Of a stretch of 64,000 nucleotides of DNA, positions 37,501 to 52,500 are shown piece by piece; the first letter of the stretch is position 1; each line of letters opens with the position of its first letter. The stretch is taken from contig SSBO01000003.1 in assembly GCA_005281725.1 (NCBI GenBank), positions 2,779,824 through 2,843,823 on the forward strand, given 5' to 3'. Below the pieces are notes generated by a model that saw nothing but the letters and a program-made list of their open reading frames with translations, was not told the DNA's origin and did no database searches. The translations under genes and the position numbers were made by a program. The DNA comes from Wuchereria bancrofti. Lineage: Eukaryota; Nematoda; Chromadorea; Rhabditida; Onchocercidae.

Positions 37501-40500
37501 TATAATTTGTTTTAGTAAATTGAAGTCTATAATCAATTTTTAAAATATGCGAGTATCAAATCTATACATAATTAATTAGACCAATCTTTGCAAGTTAATT
37601 GGACAAAATAATGAGAATGTTTTAAACAATGTTTTAAACTAAGGAAAATAAGAAGTATTAAAAGATGTGATAGAAATGATTTATTCGTCTCGAATGATAT
37701 GAGATATTTTGAGAGATAAAAGGAAGGGAAAGAGATGAAACGTAAAAAATGAAAGATGCGCAAATACTTGCATTAATTTTTATCAAATAAAATCATAATC
37801 GCATCATAAACAATCATTTTCCTTTTTTTATTTTCGTTTTTCACTTTTTACTATTTTTAATGATTAGTTCAATTTCATTTTATTTCATTTTAAATCTCAA
37901 TCAAACTTCATTTCTACCATTTTCATATCATATCATCCATCAAAATAACTCCACTTTTTAACACTTAAATTTCATAAACAGCATTAATGAATCCTTTAAT
38001 TACGTGCTTATGCATAATTATGCGCAGCGTACGCAACGTACGTTGCATATTTGTGTTATAAATTATTCATGCAAAGCAAAACCATTTTGTGCATTATTTG
38101 CATCACTGATTAGGTAATGTTAAGCAAATCTTATGGTTCATTCGAAATTTTTAATTACAATAAATTCATCTCAATTATTACAATTTTCTTCTTCAAATTG
38201 ATAAATTGATGAAACTATTAGTTTATTTAAAAGAAATGTTCGTAGTTTATGTTATAGGTAAATTACAACAAAAATATGATTGATACTACTTGAAATTTGT
38301 GGAAAACATATTCTTAGCGACTGGAATAAATTTTTAGTCTGAATGTATTTATTTTTGTGGCATATTTCAATTATTTTACGAAATAAAAATTAATTGTTCT
38401 TTAAAAAAATAAGAAAAATTTCGAAATTTTTGTGCTATGAAAATTTTTATGATATAAAATATGATATTTTAAAAGAGTGAAAGAGTTAAAATTTTCAGGA
38501 TGGTTTAAAAAATGGACGAGTACTTATTCGACGACATTCAGCTTTCCAACCAAAAAATCATGATAACTGTAAGTTTAGCCTACATTTTTTTTATTAGATT
38601 ATTACATTTAATAAAAATCTAAATTTTTATGCCTTTTAAAATGCTATTTGGAAATGTTAAGCGTTATCAATAATTAAGTGTATAAAACATATTTTGATGA
38701 ATTAAACGAGTCAAAGTATGAATTAAAGAAACACATTTATAATTATTGACTAATTTGTCACTTTTTTTTTCTTGTCAACCATTACACCATCATTCAGTTC
38801 TAAATCTTTTTCATTGACATTAATTTATTCATTAAATTTATAATTCATATTCAAAATTGTTCTCATTAAAAATGCTACCATATGTTTTCTTTTTTTACTA
38901 ATGACATTGACTAATGATTTTACTAATGTGAGGCAATTTAGGCTCAATTCCAGAATAAGCCAAATATACGAAAAAAGCTTAAAATTATATGAGAAATATA
39001 AATAACTTAGTGAAAAAAAATTTTTTAAAAGTAATTTTATTTAGAACAATTTTTAAAAAGTAGTAAAGTATCATTCTCTTATTGCTTTTTCTGCTCCATC
39101 TTTTTCTCCACTTTTCTCCCTCTCCCTCTCTCTCTCTTTCCTTCTGTTGCTGTGAAAATTTTTGATAGATACATTTTATTTCCGGAATTTGTTTTTTGTT
39201 ACTTTTTGTTTACAAATGAATTGAATGAAATATATGTGATGTGCTTGAAATATATGCTGTCATTTCAACACTTTTTCAGCCACAAGTACCATTTTTCCTT
39301 TTTCTTTGTTTTTATTTCTAAAAAATGAGTAATAATTCATTCATATGGAAAAGCATTGATTAGTTTTGATTGGGAAATGAAAGTGAAATAAAATTGATGT
39401 AAAGCAAACAAATGAAACGATTTTTTTTTTTTTTTTTGGGTGGGAGGATGATGGTTCAAATCAAATTGGGTTTAGTTTAATCCCTAAACTAACCAACATT
39501 TCAATGTATATCTTCTCAACATTAAGTTTTTTTCTTTTTTTTGTTAAAAAATTTGTCAGATTTTATTCTCAAAACAATTACGCTTTATCTCGTTGAACGT
39601 CATTTCTCAAATCTCAACAATTTTTATATTAATAAAATTTGGTATTTGCATATTAGGCTTAATAAAGCTATTTTCTTTTATTATAACTTTGCATTTATAA
39701 TTAATTAATTCTACTAGAACACAATTGATGCTATCAATATGATAAATAATCTTATCATTATAACTTTTCTCAAATTTGTCATTTTTGATTCATTGAAATT
39801 TTTGCTCAAGAATGATTCATTTCTTATTTTATGAAAATATTCAGCAAACAATTCTATCATTGCAAAGTACGTAGAAGGAAGTATGAATGTGGTATGATAT
39901 GATATTATCAATGTAATATGGTGATATTGTGTTGAAAAATAACTGAAAAGAAATTAAAGTAAAATTAAGACTATTAAAGTTAAATTATAATTAAAGTATT
40001 TTCACTCAATTTATTACCTTCTGCACAGGTAGATAGTAAAATATAGCAAACACCAAATATATTGTATATACATGTGTGTATGTGTATGTGTGTGTATGTG
40101 TATGTGTGTGTATGTGTGTGTGTGTACAATTCGTAATGTGTAAGAATATGTTTATAATAAACTATTATTGCGCATAATGATGTTTGCTTAAATTTGTTTT
40201 CCGAAAATATTATCCTTCTTTCGCTCTGTCCTATGTGGCCTCTTATAGCTTCCGTTCCGTTTGTTCCCTCCGACACTTCGTCTTTTGTATATTTGATTTG
40301 CTTTTGTAAATTGCTGCTACTTTTACCTTTATCTAAGTTTCGTACGATGAAATTCTGTTGTTGACTTGTTAGAATCATTCATACTACAAATATCAAATAT
40401 TTCATTTTTAATGTAATGTGCTAAAGTAAAGTATGTGCTAAAGTAATGATATTTTAGAAAGAAAATAAATTTTTTCTAAAAAAGAATATTCATTTATTTA

Positions 40501-43500
40501 TTTTTTAAAAAAGAGAAAAAAATTATTTACTCTTGTTAAGGTGTATGTTCGATATATTTGTTATCAAAACAACTAATTGTACAAACACAAATATACATTT
40601 ATGCTTAATCTATCAAGCATTCTACCACTTTTTGATTTGGTTGGATTTATGAAATGATGAAATTATGACTAAAGTAAGCCGTATTGTTTGTTGATTATTC
40701 TTTTACTGCTCTCTTTTTCCCTTTCTTCCTCTCTCTATTCCAAGGTATTTTTCTCCTTCTTTCTTATCTTAAAAAAATATTTTCATTTCTTAGTTGTTGC
40801 ATGAATTTATGCTAAGATATCGTTTTTTCTTCTTTAATTTCCTCTACATCAATATTATTATCATTCGTTGCATCATAATCATTATCGTTATCATCATCCA
40901 TATCATCATCATCATCATCATCATTGTTACCACCCTTCACGTCATTATTTTTATCATCGCCACACTATCATTATCATTATTATCATCACATCTCGTTATT
41001 ATCATCATCCATATCATCTTGTTATCATCGTTATCAAAAGTAACATAAAATGTTTTGAATTGTTAGATGAAAATGATAATATCATCATCATTATTATCAT
41101 CACTCACATCATTGAATTTAACTTTCCACCTCGATTTGGATGAATTTTAAATTCGAATGAATTTCAACAAGGGTTATTACCGTTATATCTATATATCATT
41201 TCCAAGTCGAGTTTGAGATTATCAGTTTATCTAATTTTGTCAAAATCAAAAATAAGTTGTTTGACCTTTCTCTCTCTCTCCCTCTCTGTCTCTCCTGCTC
41301 TCTGTTTGTTTCAAATGAGCTAAGTCTCTCTATAGTTTAAAGCAATGCACGTAATACACGATATGGTCACGCAAACGTGTATCATATACGTGTGTTTTGA
41401 TGTACGTATGCGAGAAAATTAGTAAATATCAATTCATAATAGCTATTTGAAGTTTACTATCAAAATGGAAAGCTTTTGTTTAACAAAGCAAATGAAAAAA
41501 ATATTTGTTCTTTTTGTTTTGAACTTACAGTTAGTTCGTTACAGCTGTTGCTATACTAATAACAGTAGTAGTGGTACTTACCTTGCATAGAGTTAAAGTT
41601 AGTTGCAGTAGTAGTAGTACTTACCTTGCATAGAGTTAAAGTTAGTTGCAGTAGTAGTAGTACTTACCTTGCATAGAGTTAAAGTTAGTTGCAGTAGTAG
41701 TAGTACTTACCTTGCATAGAGTTAAAGTTAGTTGCAGTAGTAGTAGTACTTACCTTGCATAGAGTTAAAGTTAGTTGCAGTAGTAGTAGTACTTACCTTG
41801 CATAGAGTTAAAGTTAGTTGCAGTAGTAATAACTGCAATAATAGTAAATAATAACAGCAGCGAAAAAATGATAGCTTAAAAAAATATAACAGAAATATAA
41901 TGATGTGTCGCACTTTTTTTTAGTTTGATAAAAAAATGCATAATAATTTTTTTTTATACAACGAATGTCATTTTGTTGTATGCTGAGAGAGAGAGAGAGA
42001 GAGAGAGGGAAGGAGAAAAGAGAAGGGGAGAATGTCATTATCGAGATAGTTCGGGAGATGTCATTATTGAGTGATTGCAACCAAGAATCAATTATCGATG
42101 AAATTTTTAACAGTAAGCCTAGCAATCAAATATTATCTTTACTTTTATCTCAATCAATTTTATTTTTCTTTTTTCTAAAGATTTTATATACATATATTAA
42201 TTATAATATCAAATTATATCAACTAATTAGCTAATTAATGATTTTATGCTAAAATTTATAATAATACTTTTCGATTAGTTAAGTATTACTTTTTTTCGTT
42301 TCATTTTTGTTTCTTGTTTCTTGCTTTCTGTTTAATTAAAGTAATTAGTTTATTTACACTTACTTTAGTTGTCTTCTTTCTTTGGATTTATTTGATTTAT
42401 TTTATTTTTTAATCTAATCGATTGTCATTGTTTATGCATTACTTAGCGTTCTTTTCTTTATTTTTCTTCCCTCCGAATGCAATCAAAGAATCAATGAAAA
42501 AACTAAAAGTAATGATTTAATCCAAATAAGTAAATATTATCGTTTACAATAATATCTCATGCAATATATCATTTCATCCATTTCATATAACATTTCCCAA
42601 CAAATTATTCTTCAATCATCATTTCAAGTAATACACTTTTAAGTATACTGTAGTGACGTGACCTAAGTTAATTCGTTAAGTACAAATAGTGTGGCGTAGT
42701 ATACTGTAGGTAAAGTGCAAGAGAACATTTAAAAGCGCAAAATGTCACAAGAAGGAAATGTTATTTCAGTGGAAGCCATTCTTCATTTGCATCCCAGTAA
42801 TTAGTGGTTTTTCAGAGTATAGAAGAAATTATAGCTTCGGTCTTTCTTGACATAATTAAAAGTGGCTTTATTGCTCATTGTTTATTGGTACAAATGCATG
42901 AAATAGATTTGATTAATGAATTAAGTGAGAAGTGAAATAGTTTTTGGAAAATAAATTAGAAAGGAATCACTGATTATCAAAAAGGATATTTGTAATTTTA
43001 GGAATTGTTTGATATGGCTTTTAATGATTTTTTTCTTTTTGCTTGTCATTTATGTTTAATTAATTTTTAACTAAATATTTATGAAATATTGGACATTTCT
43101 AGTAATTATTTCGAAAAAAAATTGATTCTTTTTTTCAAATGTTGTGATAAGTTTGTGATAAATTTTAAGTTTCTAAATTTACATGAAAAATTATATATAA
43201 ACGCTAGACAAACTTACCCTAAAAGATTATACCTATCGTTGTTTGCAGTAGAAATCTTTTGCAAGTATTGCATGCATGATGGTAATACCAATATGACAAG
43301 TGTCGTTACTATAATTTCCAGGAACTAAAATGTTCCTTTCAAGTTTGTGACTTAAAAAAAACAAAATAACGAATTTTCAACAAAAATTTTCGCTTTTTTA
43401 ATGTAAGTTAAAAATTTTCCATTAGTTCAAAAAGAAAGGAAAAGATCATTTGAATAGAGTGAACTTTTTTCTTAAACTGAAATTGAAGGAAACATTTTAT

Positions 43501-46500
43501 TTTCTGGTATTTAGAAAAAATCTTACAAAAACTGTAATGTGGCAAGATAGTGTCCGGATGTATCAGTCCTAAAAATAAGTTAGGATAAGATATTATTATT
43601 CATGTAAAAACCAATCGAGGAATAAAAAAAAATAAGAAATTGAGCAGGTTTAAAATGATTTGTATGCATTAATGAATTTATTTCCGGAATCGATTGCACA
43701 AATATATTTGTAGTAAAACTTAATGCCATGAATAATTATTTATGGCGATTCTAGTAATTCATAAGTATTTTCCGTTTCCGGATTGATAAAAAATCATGAT
43801 TTGTTCAGTCAACAACTATCTTAGGTGGCGTTAAACTTTGCTTTTGGCTATTGTTTGAAAAAAATTTTCTGTGCCATTTACCTGCATTTTAATACTTAAT
43901 AAAATTGATAATTTAATTACCGGATGGATAAAAACGGTATATATTCTAATAATTAACATTATTATCATTATTTCCATTTACTTTACGGATATAAATACGA
44001 TCATATCCGGCATAGTATCATAGCAAAAGATAATATTCATGTTGAAAGTTCGAAAAAAAAAAAGATTATTTTTAGTGTTTCCTGAAGGAAAATTAAACAG
44101 TAAATATGATATATCAATTAAATACTATCTACTTCCTCGCAAATTTTAATACTGATTTTAATTGTTATCATAATCGTAATCGTAATCTTTAATCCATTTC
44201 ATTTATTTAACTATATCTCAAATACTTACCTATTCTTTTTCAACCCTGCCCCTTTCTTTTATATTTTACTTCATATTGAGAAAAAAAAAAGTAAATTGTT
44301 AGAATGTCAATATTTTGCTGCTTGAATTTTATATTTGCATTACATCATAATTTTGCTTTTATTTTTATTTACTTCTCTACTTTTTTTATTACTTTTATTG
44401 CAATTTCTTTCTTAATTTAGTTTTTTTTGTTTGTTTAAATATTTCGACAAATAATTATTTGTTCGGAAAAAGCTAATTTAGCTCTGAATAAGCTGTCTAA
44501 AAAAAGAAATTTATTTAAATTATATATATATGATCATGATGATATAATTATTATCTTATTGTCTTATTAAGGCATATACTTTTTTACAAAAACACATACA
44601 AATGATTTGTTGTCATAATGACACATCATTAAATAAATAATAAAAGTTATTATTCAAAACTTTGCTTATATTTGTATGAGATACTTTAGATTATTTACAT
44701 TTCGTTTTCATTCTTTTTTTCTTTTTTTGCTTTCTTGAATGATAAATAAATGATAAGTTCGCAGAGCTTTGTTTAATTTTAGTTTGAAAAACTTTAACTA
44801 TACAAATGATTAATGAAAGAGAAGCTTTTAAATATTTAATTTCATTATTATCATTTTGCTCAATTAATCATATTTACATTTATCAATCTATTATTTACTA
44901 TCATTTTGTTTAAAATATTCATTCCATTCTTTTTCATTTCAAACTAATTTAATTTGACTTCTTTTTTTCTAAAGCTTATATTTACATTGCTAATTTTACT
45001 ATGTTTAATCGTACTTCCGCTATTTTTTCATACTTTATCATTGAATTTCATAAATTTGAATGAGAAAGCAAAAGAGAGAAGGAGAAAAAAAAAGTTGATA
45101 ATGTTAAATAAGAGTGTGTTGGGAACATAGCTGTAAATCTTTTGGGACTTTTTCTTTTTACTTTTACTTTTTTTTTTTCTTGGCTACTTTTTCAAATTGA
45201 GATATTTGACGAGAATGTAAATATTATACATGGCATATTTAAGACTAGAAAGATGGGTGTTTTTTTTTTCGTTTTTTTCTAAGTAATAATTCAATCTTTT
45301 ATGTTGACGATGATGATAATGGTGATGCTGGTGATGATAATAATAATAAATAATAATAATGAGAATAATGATGATGATTATTATGAGGATGATGCAGTTG
45401 TTGAACGCATCTTTAGCTCTAATTTTTTTTTTCAAGAAGGAAAAATATGAAAATTAGAGTAAGGAGAGAAAAAGTTAGATTGAAAGTTAAAGAAATTTGA
45501 ATATGTTTTGCAAGAAAAAGAAAAATTACTATAACAATAATTATTAAATACATTCATAATTCTATAACAATAATTATTAAATACATTCATAAAAATACAT
45601 TCACTGTTGTTTTCTAATTCTTATATATATGCATATATAATATGTACATATATGTATATTATTATAATTTCTTCCTTTTTTCAAATTAATTCAATTTAAT
45701 TCTATCATATTTCAATAAAAAAATATGAAATAAACTTTTTTTATCGAAAAATCATTTCAAATATATTACAAAAATAATATATGATAAAAAAAAGAAGGAA
45801 AGAAAGAAAATTATTGTAATAATATTATTTAATTTTATATTATGTTATTATATTTACCACATTATGCTAAATGGAGAAATTAATTTTGCAAACGAAGGGA
45901 AGAACCAAAAAAAGAGAGAAATAAATTAGATTTCATACAAATTATGACATTTATCAAAAAAGTTTTGTTATTATATATATATATTCTATCTTTATAATTT
46001 TAATTACATAATAAATATGCAAATTGCAAACCAAAATTATTGTTATTATTAATTGTTATTATTTCTGCTTGTTGTTGTTGTTGTTTTTGCTGTTAGATAA
46101 TACCGATTATTTAATGTGCTAGTATTACTTTAATGTCTTCCTAATTTCCATTGCTTGAAAGACACAACAAACAGTTTCGTTTCGTTTCATGGCGCAAATA
46201 TTTTGAAGTCTTATTGGATTTGGTATTAACGGAGATTTCTTATCGTTGATAAGAACAATAATAGAAGAAAAGGGAGAGAGAGAGAGGGAGAGAGAAGGAG
46301 AGAGAGAAAGAGATGATGGACTGTTGTTTTCTAATTCTTATATATATATGCATATATAATATGTACATATATGTATATATTATTATAATTTCTTCCTTTT
46401 TCTGTCTATTTCCTTCTTTGACATCTTGTAAAATGAAATTTTATGAAGTAGTAGCAGTAGTAGAAATAGTAATTTTAACCATTGCCAAGAATGAATCAAT

Positions 46501-49500
46501 CAAATTTGGACAAGCAGCAGGCACAGAATTATGAAAGCCTAAAATGAAGTAAGTAAATGTGGCTAATTTTTCTTTTTCTTAAACAAAATATACCACATCG
46601 ATTAAGTAAATAAATCATTACGTAGTTTTTCTTTTTTGAATTAAATTCAAATCTCTGTGCAATCTTTTCTAAACAATTGTATCTTTTCATTTATTTATTT
46701 ACAACATTTTGTCATTTATTTTTTCTTTTTTATTATTGTCCACTTAATGGAAGTATTGAGGAGCCTTTATTACTTTAAAGAGGAATTATTACTTTGATAA
46801 GGACTGTTATAGCTTCTTAAGATTGTTTATTTGCCAAAATTAGCATTCAATGTTCCAAGCTTTGTAAGCATTTATGTTAAACAAAAATAAAAATAAAAGT
46901 TTATTATTGTTATTTTTATCCCATCTCCCATTCTGTGCCTCCTGTCCCAATGAAACTTTATTATTAGTATTAATATTGCAGCAATTTGTTGAGATCAATT
47001 AAATACATAAGAATGTGCAAATACTTCGATTAATTTAGCATAAATATGTTCAGTAATATAATAATCTATTAGCTTTCCAAGAAACCTAAGTGGAATTCAT
47101 TAAGTTGCTTAGTGAATTGCTTGAGATAGATGCCTTATTATGTTTCGATTATATTCTCATTTCATCTATGGAACGAATATTTCGATTAAAATTCTTCAAT
47201 CGATTTTTTTAACAGTTTATCTCTCAATGCTTAAAAGTCATACTGTAAAAGATTTCAATAAATGATTGGCGTTTTTATCAATATGTAAGTGATAATAATA
47301 TTTCTTTCAATATTTTAATATTCTACTACTCATTTATTCATCAAAAGAAATACAGAAATATGTTATGAGAGAAGGTTGAAAAATGAAATAAGCTAAAATG
47401 CAAATTGTATTTGAATATTTGAAAGATTTAGGTCAAAATTTTGAGTAAATAATGAGTTAAAAGTTAAAGAAAAGTAATATTTTTTACTGTTAAACTTTTT
47501 TTCACATGTTTGCGTATTATCATTATTGTCATTGTCATTGTCATATCATTATAACAAACGATATAATCAATATTATCATAGAAATTAGTAAACAACAATG
47601 ACATATGCATACATATGCTTTTCCCATATTTATGATATACTAATTATGCCAAACAAAAATAAAAAAAAGAAAGCAAAGATTCGTTCGAAAAGTGCATTTG
47701 AATGATTTTTCGAATGGATGAATGATTGTTGGGAGAAAAAGTTGGTTCATGTAAATGGTACCAATTTTCTCCTCTCTCTCTCTCTCTGTTTGCTTCTCCC
47801 TGTCCTCTCTTCTTTTCTCTCTTTGAACTTTGTAAGCCATCATCGTTATATCATCTCAATTTTTTCATCTATCATCAAATATGTGCTCTTGTTTGTTTCT
47901 CTATAAATTTGTGATTGCCATCTGAAAACAGCTAATCATTTCAAAACAAAAACTTACCCATAATTGAAATGACAACAACAAATCTATTATAATTCCTATC
48001 ATATAATCAATCATGGATAAAAAGAAAAAATAGAGAACAAAACAAAGTAAAATAAAGTAATATGAAGTAAACGAAACATCAAGCATATTTCATCATTCAC
48101 TCAATCGTAGCTTGTTTTGAACAATTTTTAGTGATTTATACTATCAAATTATTTATATAATTATTTGTTATCATATATATGGTTTTTTATTCATCTTAAA
48201 TTTATAAATTTTGATAATTTAATGATTGCAAATTTAACATCTTTTTTCAACCTTCATTTTAAATAGTGATGAAAGTTTAAATTTTAGTTTTAGCCTTTGT
48301 TACAATTAAAATCAACTGTAATCATTATATATTTGTTTGCAATAAAATTATTATATAGGTGTGTGAAATAATCTTTTAATCATCCGCTAATCATTATTTA
48401 AACATTTGTATCGTAATAATTGCTTTATTATTTATTAATAAGGTAAGTTCTAGTCTTCCTTAAAATATATTTTAAATTTAAGCATATTTTAATCCAAATA
48501 TCGATCGCAAATATTTTGAAAAAGCTCTAAGAGCTGTTCATATGCGAATAATAACTTCCAAATAACAAATAGTAACATTTCAAAAAAAAAAAAAAGAAAA
48601 CTTTACCATTTTAATAATGTAAAATGTAATCGTCGAAACCATTGTTAAATATTTTTCGTAAATTTTGTCGCTTATTCATTTTTATTTGTAAAGACCAATG
48701 ATTGGTATAAAGTGAAAACAATGGAAAGACTCAAATTACTGTTGATTGAAGAGTTTTAGCCATAAGAGGGAGAGGGAAAAGATTGGGGAATGGGACAAGT
48801 GACAGGTGACATTATTACATTGATAATATCTAGCAAAGGAGAAAGACGATATTATATGCATTGATATATGTATTTGATTTATGCAGGAATTAGAGAAAAG
48901 TAGCAACATTTGTTAGTTCCATTTACTAATACTATTGCTAATCGTATTATCATCCATTTTGTCAACGAAATGTCAACTTACATAAATAGCATAGATAGCA
49001 TTTTAATGAAGTAGTAGCAATAGTGTATCACCTTACCGATCATTTAGACATATTATGATAGATAAGACTTAACTTCTCGAGGTCAATCAGATAGTGACAG
49101 GTAGAATAGGTCAACATCGGACATTAAATATGATCGGTCGCTTCAAATTATCATTTTAGTATTGTACTATACGATGAATAGTATTGATAGAAAGTTCTTA
49201 TTATTGTGGTAGTAATTTTTTGTTTTCATTTTTTAAACGTAGAATCTCTTTGTGATATGTAATTATTATATGTACTCATTGTAAAGAAAATGAAAATATC
49301 TTTTTCAATAAAATTTCGTTTCAATTTTTTCGGATTAATTCTTTTTTTCTTTGACGTGATAAAAGTGACATCAAATTTCTGTAATAAATCATTTAAAAAC
49401 GAAAAAAGATCGGATAAATTGAGTAATTACTAAATTTTAGGTTTTATTAATTTGGAAGAAATGGATCGAATGATTGCTGATCGAAGCGACGGCATTGACT

Positions 49501-52500
49501 TAGCTTTTGAACGAGCTAAAGGTAGTTTATCAAGTTTATAAAATATCTTCAACTGAAATGGTAGCTTATGAATTATTTAAAAACAAAAAAAAAAAAACGA
49601 AATTGAAAATCATCGATTAGAAATTATCATTCTTCTTTTCATTTATAATGCAAAAAACTTAAAACGACAATCAGTAATCAGTGATGAAAGAGGTGAGAAC
49701 TGAGGTATTTATAAAGCAACAAAGAGTCGCAAAAATAATTGGAATGAGAAAATTGAAATACTTAAATTTAGAATTAGATAGTTTTTAAGTGCCAAGTGAA
49801 TAGCGTTCCTTGACTTCGTTTCAAAATTCTATCTAATTAGGGAAAAAAATCTCAATTTAAAAAAATCAATATTTCAGTGATTGTGTCACATAATGTTTAC
49901 ATAAATACCTGAAATGGAAATTGTCACATAATTTCATCCAAACATCAATTGTACATTACTGATTGCAAATTTCTGCAGCATTATGAAATATTATTTGTTA
50001 TTTCCTAAATTTTAATTCAAATTACTGTTTGCAGCATGGACAAAATATTGTAAAGATTTGCTAAATCATGTATCACGTCGGGTGCAACTTGACTTAGAAC
50101 ACGCAAAACGTGTACAAAATCTTGCGAATCAGTCAAAAACTGCCATTAGTGAAGTTAGTTTGTGCATCATTTCCTAATTTTAATTTAAAGATTTTTTTGT
50201 AAATTGAAAATTTTTGTGAGTGGAAGTAATAAAACAAGTGTTAACATAAAGCTTATCAACTATTTTTGTTCACTAATTGATTCAACCTGAATTCGCAGCT
50301 AATTGATTGTTATATTGAAGGAACTAATTGGTTGAACATTTTAAATTGAATTTGAATTATGTGTTTTTGATATACATACATATGCATAGAATAATATTGG
50401 AAATTTACTTTTGATACCTCAAATATCTATGCTTGCTATCAGATAGCATTTATTTAATTTTTGCATTATTTTTAATTTTAATGAATTTTTTTTTTTGAGA
50501 AATTTTTATTTATAGCATTATTTGCCGTTAAAAGATGTATTCGAAAATAGTTTTGAAAATGACATCACATTTTGTGAGCAAACACAAGAAGCTGTAAAGT
50601 ACATCCAAGATAGATTTATTAAGGTAATTCATGCCATATATTACTTATCGTATCTATTAGAATATTTTATTTGATGCTATTTTGTCATATTTTGTTAAAA
50701 AAACGCTCAGATTAATAATCTATGAGATAGTAATCAATAAATTCTTCACCTATTGCTTTTATCTGTGTTGTCGTCTTACTTGTAAATTATTGATTTATTT
50801 TTAAAAAATTTTTTAATTACTAATTGTAGTCATTAGAATTGAGACGAGATGATCATGAAAGGCAACGAAGAAGTTTAAAAAATGAATGGTTACGAGTAAC
50901 GAAACAAGTTGTAAGTAAATTTATTTAATATCACATTGACTAATTTGTAATTATAGCCCTATAATTTAAGCTATAAAGGAATAGAAATGATAATTCTAAA
51001 AGGTCAATTGGAATAATATTTCAAACACTTTGGACTAATTTGAAAAAGTGAACGATAGAATTTGCATTTAGGTATACTTTAGAGATTTTCATTACTGAAG
51101 CAATAATTTAAGTAAGGGAACAAAAATCTACGCAACATTTGGTTGGAACGACAACAGTACACATTTTGCAGAAGGACACTCAACAAGAGTTGCAACGAGC
51201 TCGAACATTACTTGGTTCACGTGATGATGGCTACCGGAAAGCGCAAGAGATATCCATTCGTACGGAATGTACGGGTCCGGCTGTTGGTTCGGAACTTCTT
51301 CGACGTCGTAAAGAATTGGAAAAAAGACGAAAAAATGAAGAAGAAGCGCTAAATAAGGTTTAATAATTAGACTGTTATTATAGGATTTCATTATATTCCA
51401 ACTGAGATAGTAACAAGTTAAAGCAATAAGATTACTTTACCGGAATCAAATGTCATACCATTAAATCGGGATAATATTATCTAAAATTCATATTTATTAT
51501 CGAAAATTTGTGATACTACTAGAAAAATTTTAACAGCATAGATATTTTAATACTTTGAATTAAATTTTAAAAAATTTTAGAGAGATGAAGCACAGAATCA
51601 AGTTGAAAGGCTTGAAGTGGAACTGGAACGACGACAAAATCATATGGAAGATACAAAGGTATTAATTTCTTTTTTTATTTGTCTCCGTGTCCAAGTAATT
51701 AACTTTAATATTTATATGTTAATTATTTAATTACTAGGAAGGATATTACCCCAAAAAAAAATACTGAAAATATTATTCGAAAAATTTACTCATTCAATGT
51801 TATGCATCTTAATAAACTATAAATTTTGCAAATTACTATTTTTTCTTTTTTCCTTGAAATAAAATTTTCAAAAATAAGTGGAAAATTCCTTTTCATTATA
51901 TTTCATAATCTTCAAGTCACAATTATGTTTGATAGTCAAAAAATTGATCTTACTATTTCTGTGAAAATTGAAAAAAGAAGAAAAAATAAATAAGCAAATT
52001 GGGATTTTCTTTTCGAAAAATGTTTAAATCTTTATTCAACATTTCAGCAATTTTTACAAATCATTTTACCATTTTTAAACACTCTCTTATCAATCTCATT
52101 CATGCAATATATTGATAACGCGAAATAGAAGGCGCTACGTCCTCACATTTTCAAACTTTTTAATCAATACAAATAATTAGTTTATTTTTAAACTTGTTGA
52201 AGAATCCTTTATTCTTTCATTCATTTTCTGTTTTATTTTTTAACTCTGATTCAAAAATGAAAGAAAAGTTTTCGTCGTAAAAAATAAAAATTATGAAATC
52301 GAAATCAAATATATAATAATCATTTTGATTTTGATTGCTTTTCTTTCTTTTCTTTTTGCTTCTTCATTTTGTGAAAAAAATAATGGAAGAATGAAAGGGA
52401 AAAATGAATGAATGTAGGAAAATTTTGAAAGAGAAAAGTGGGAAGTGCTATTTCAGTCATTTAATCATCGAACTATGCTTGGTTATTGCTGGTTTGAAAA

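Larger units (their letters stand above)
38569..49440 (+). other. RhoGAP-gene intron 6, 10.9 kb
   Basis: The largest intron, between the N-terminal region and the first F-BAR exon. It holds most of the simple repeats of the gene, the 43-bp satellite, and two candidate internal first exons. No foreign gene on either strand is supported. Confidence 0.6.

Noticed and set aside
39980..40378. 132-codon minus-strand frame
   Set aside because: Half of it is the TG repeat read as T/H codons; the rest has no conserved feature and lies in the large intron.
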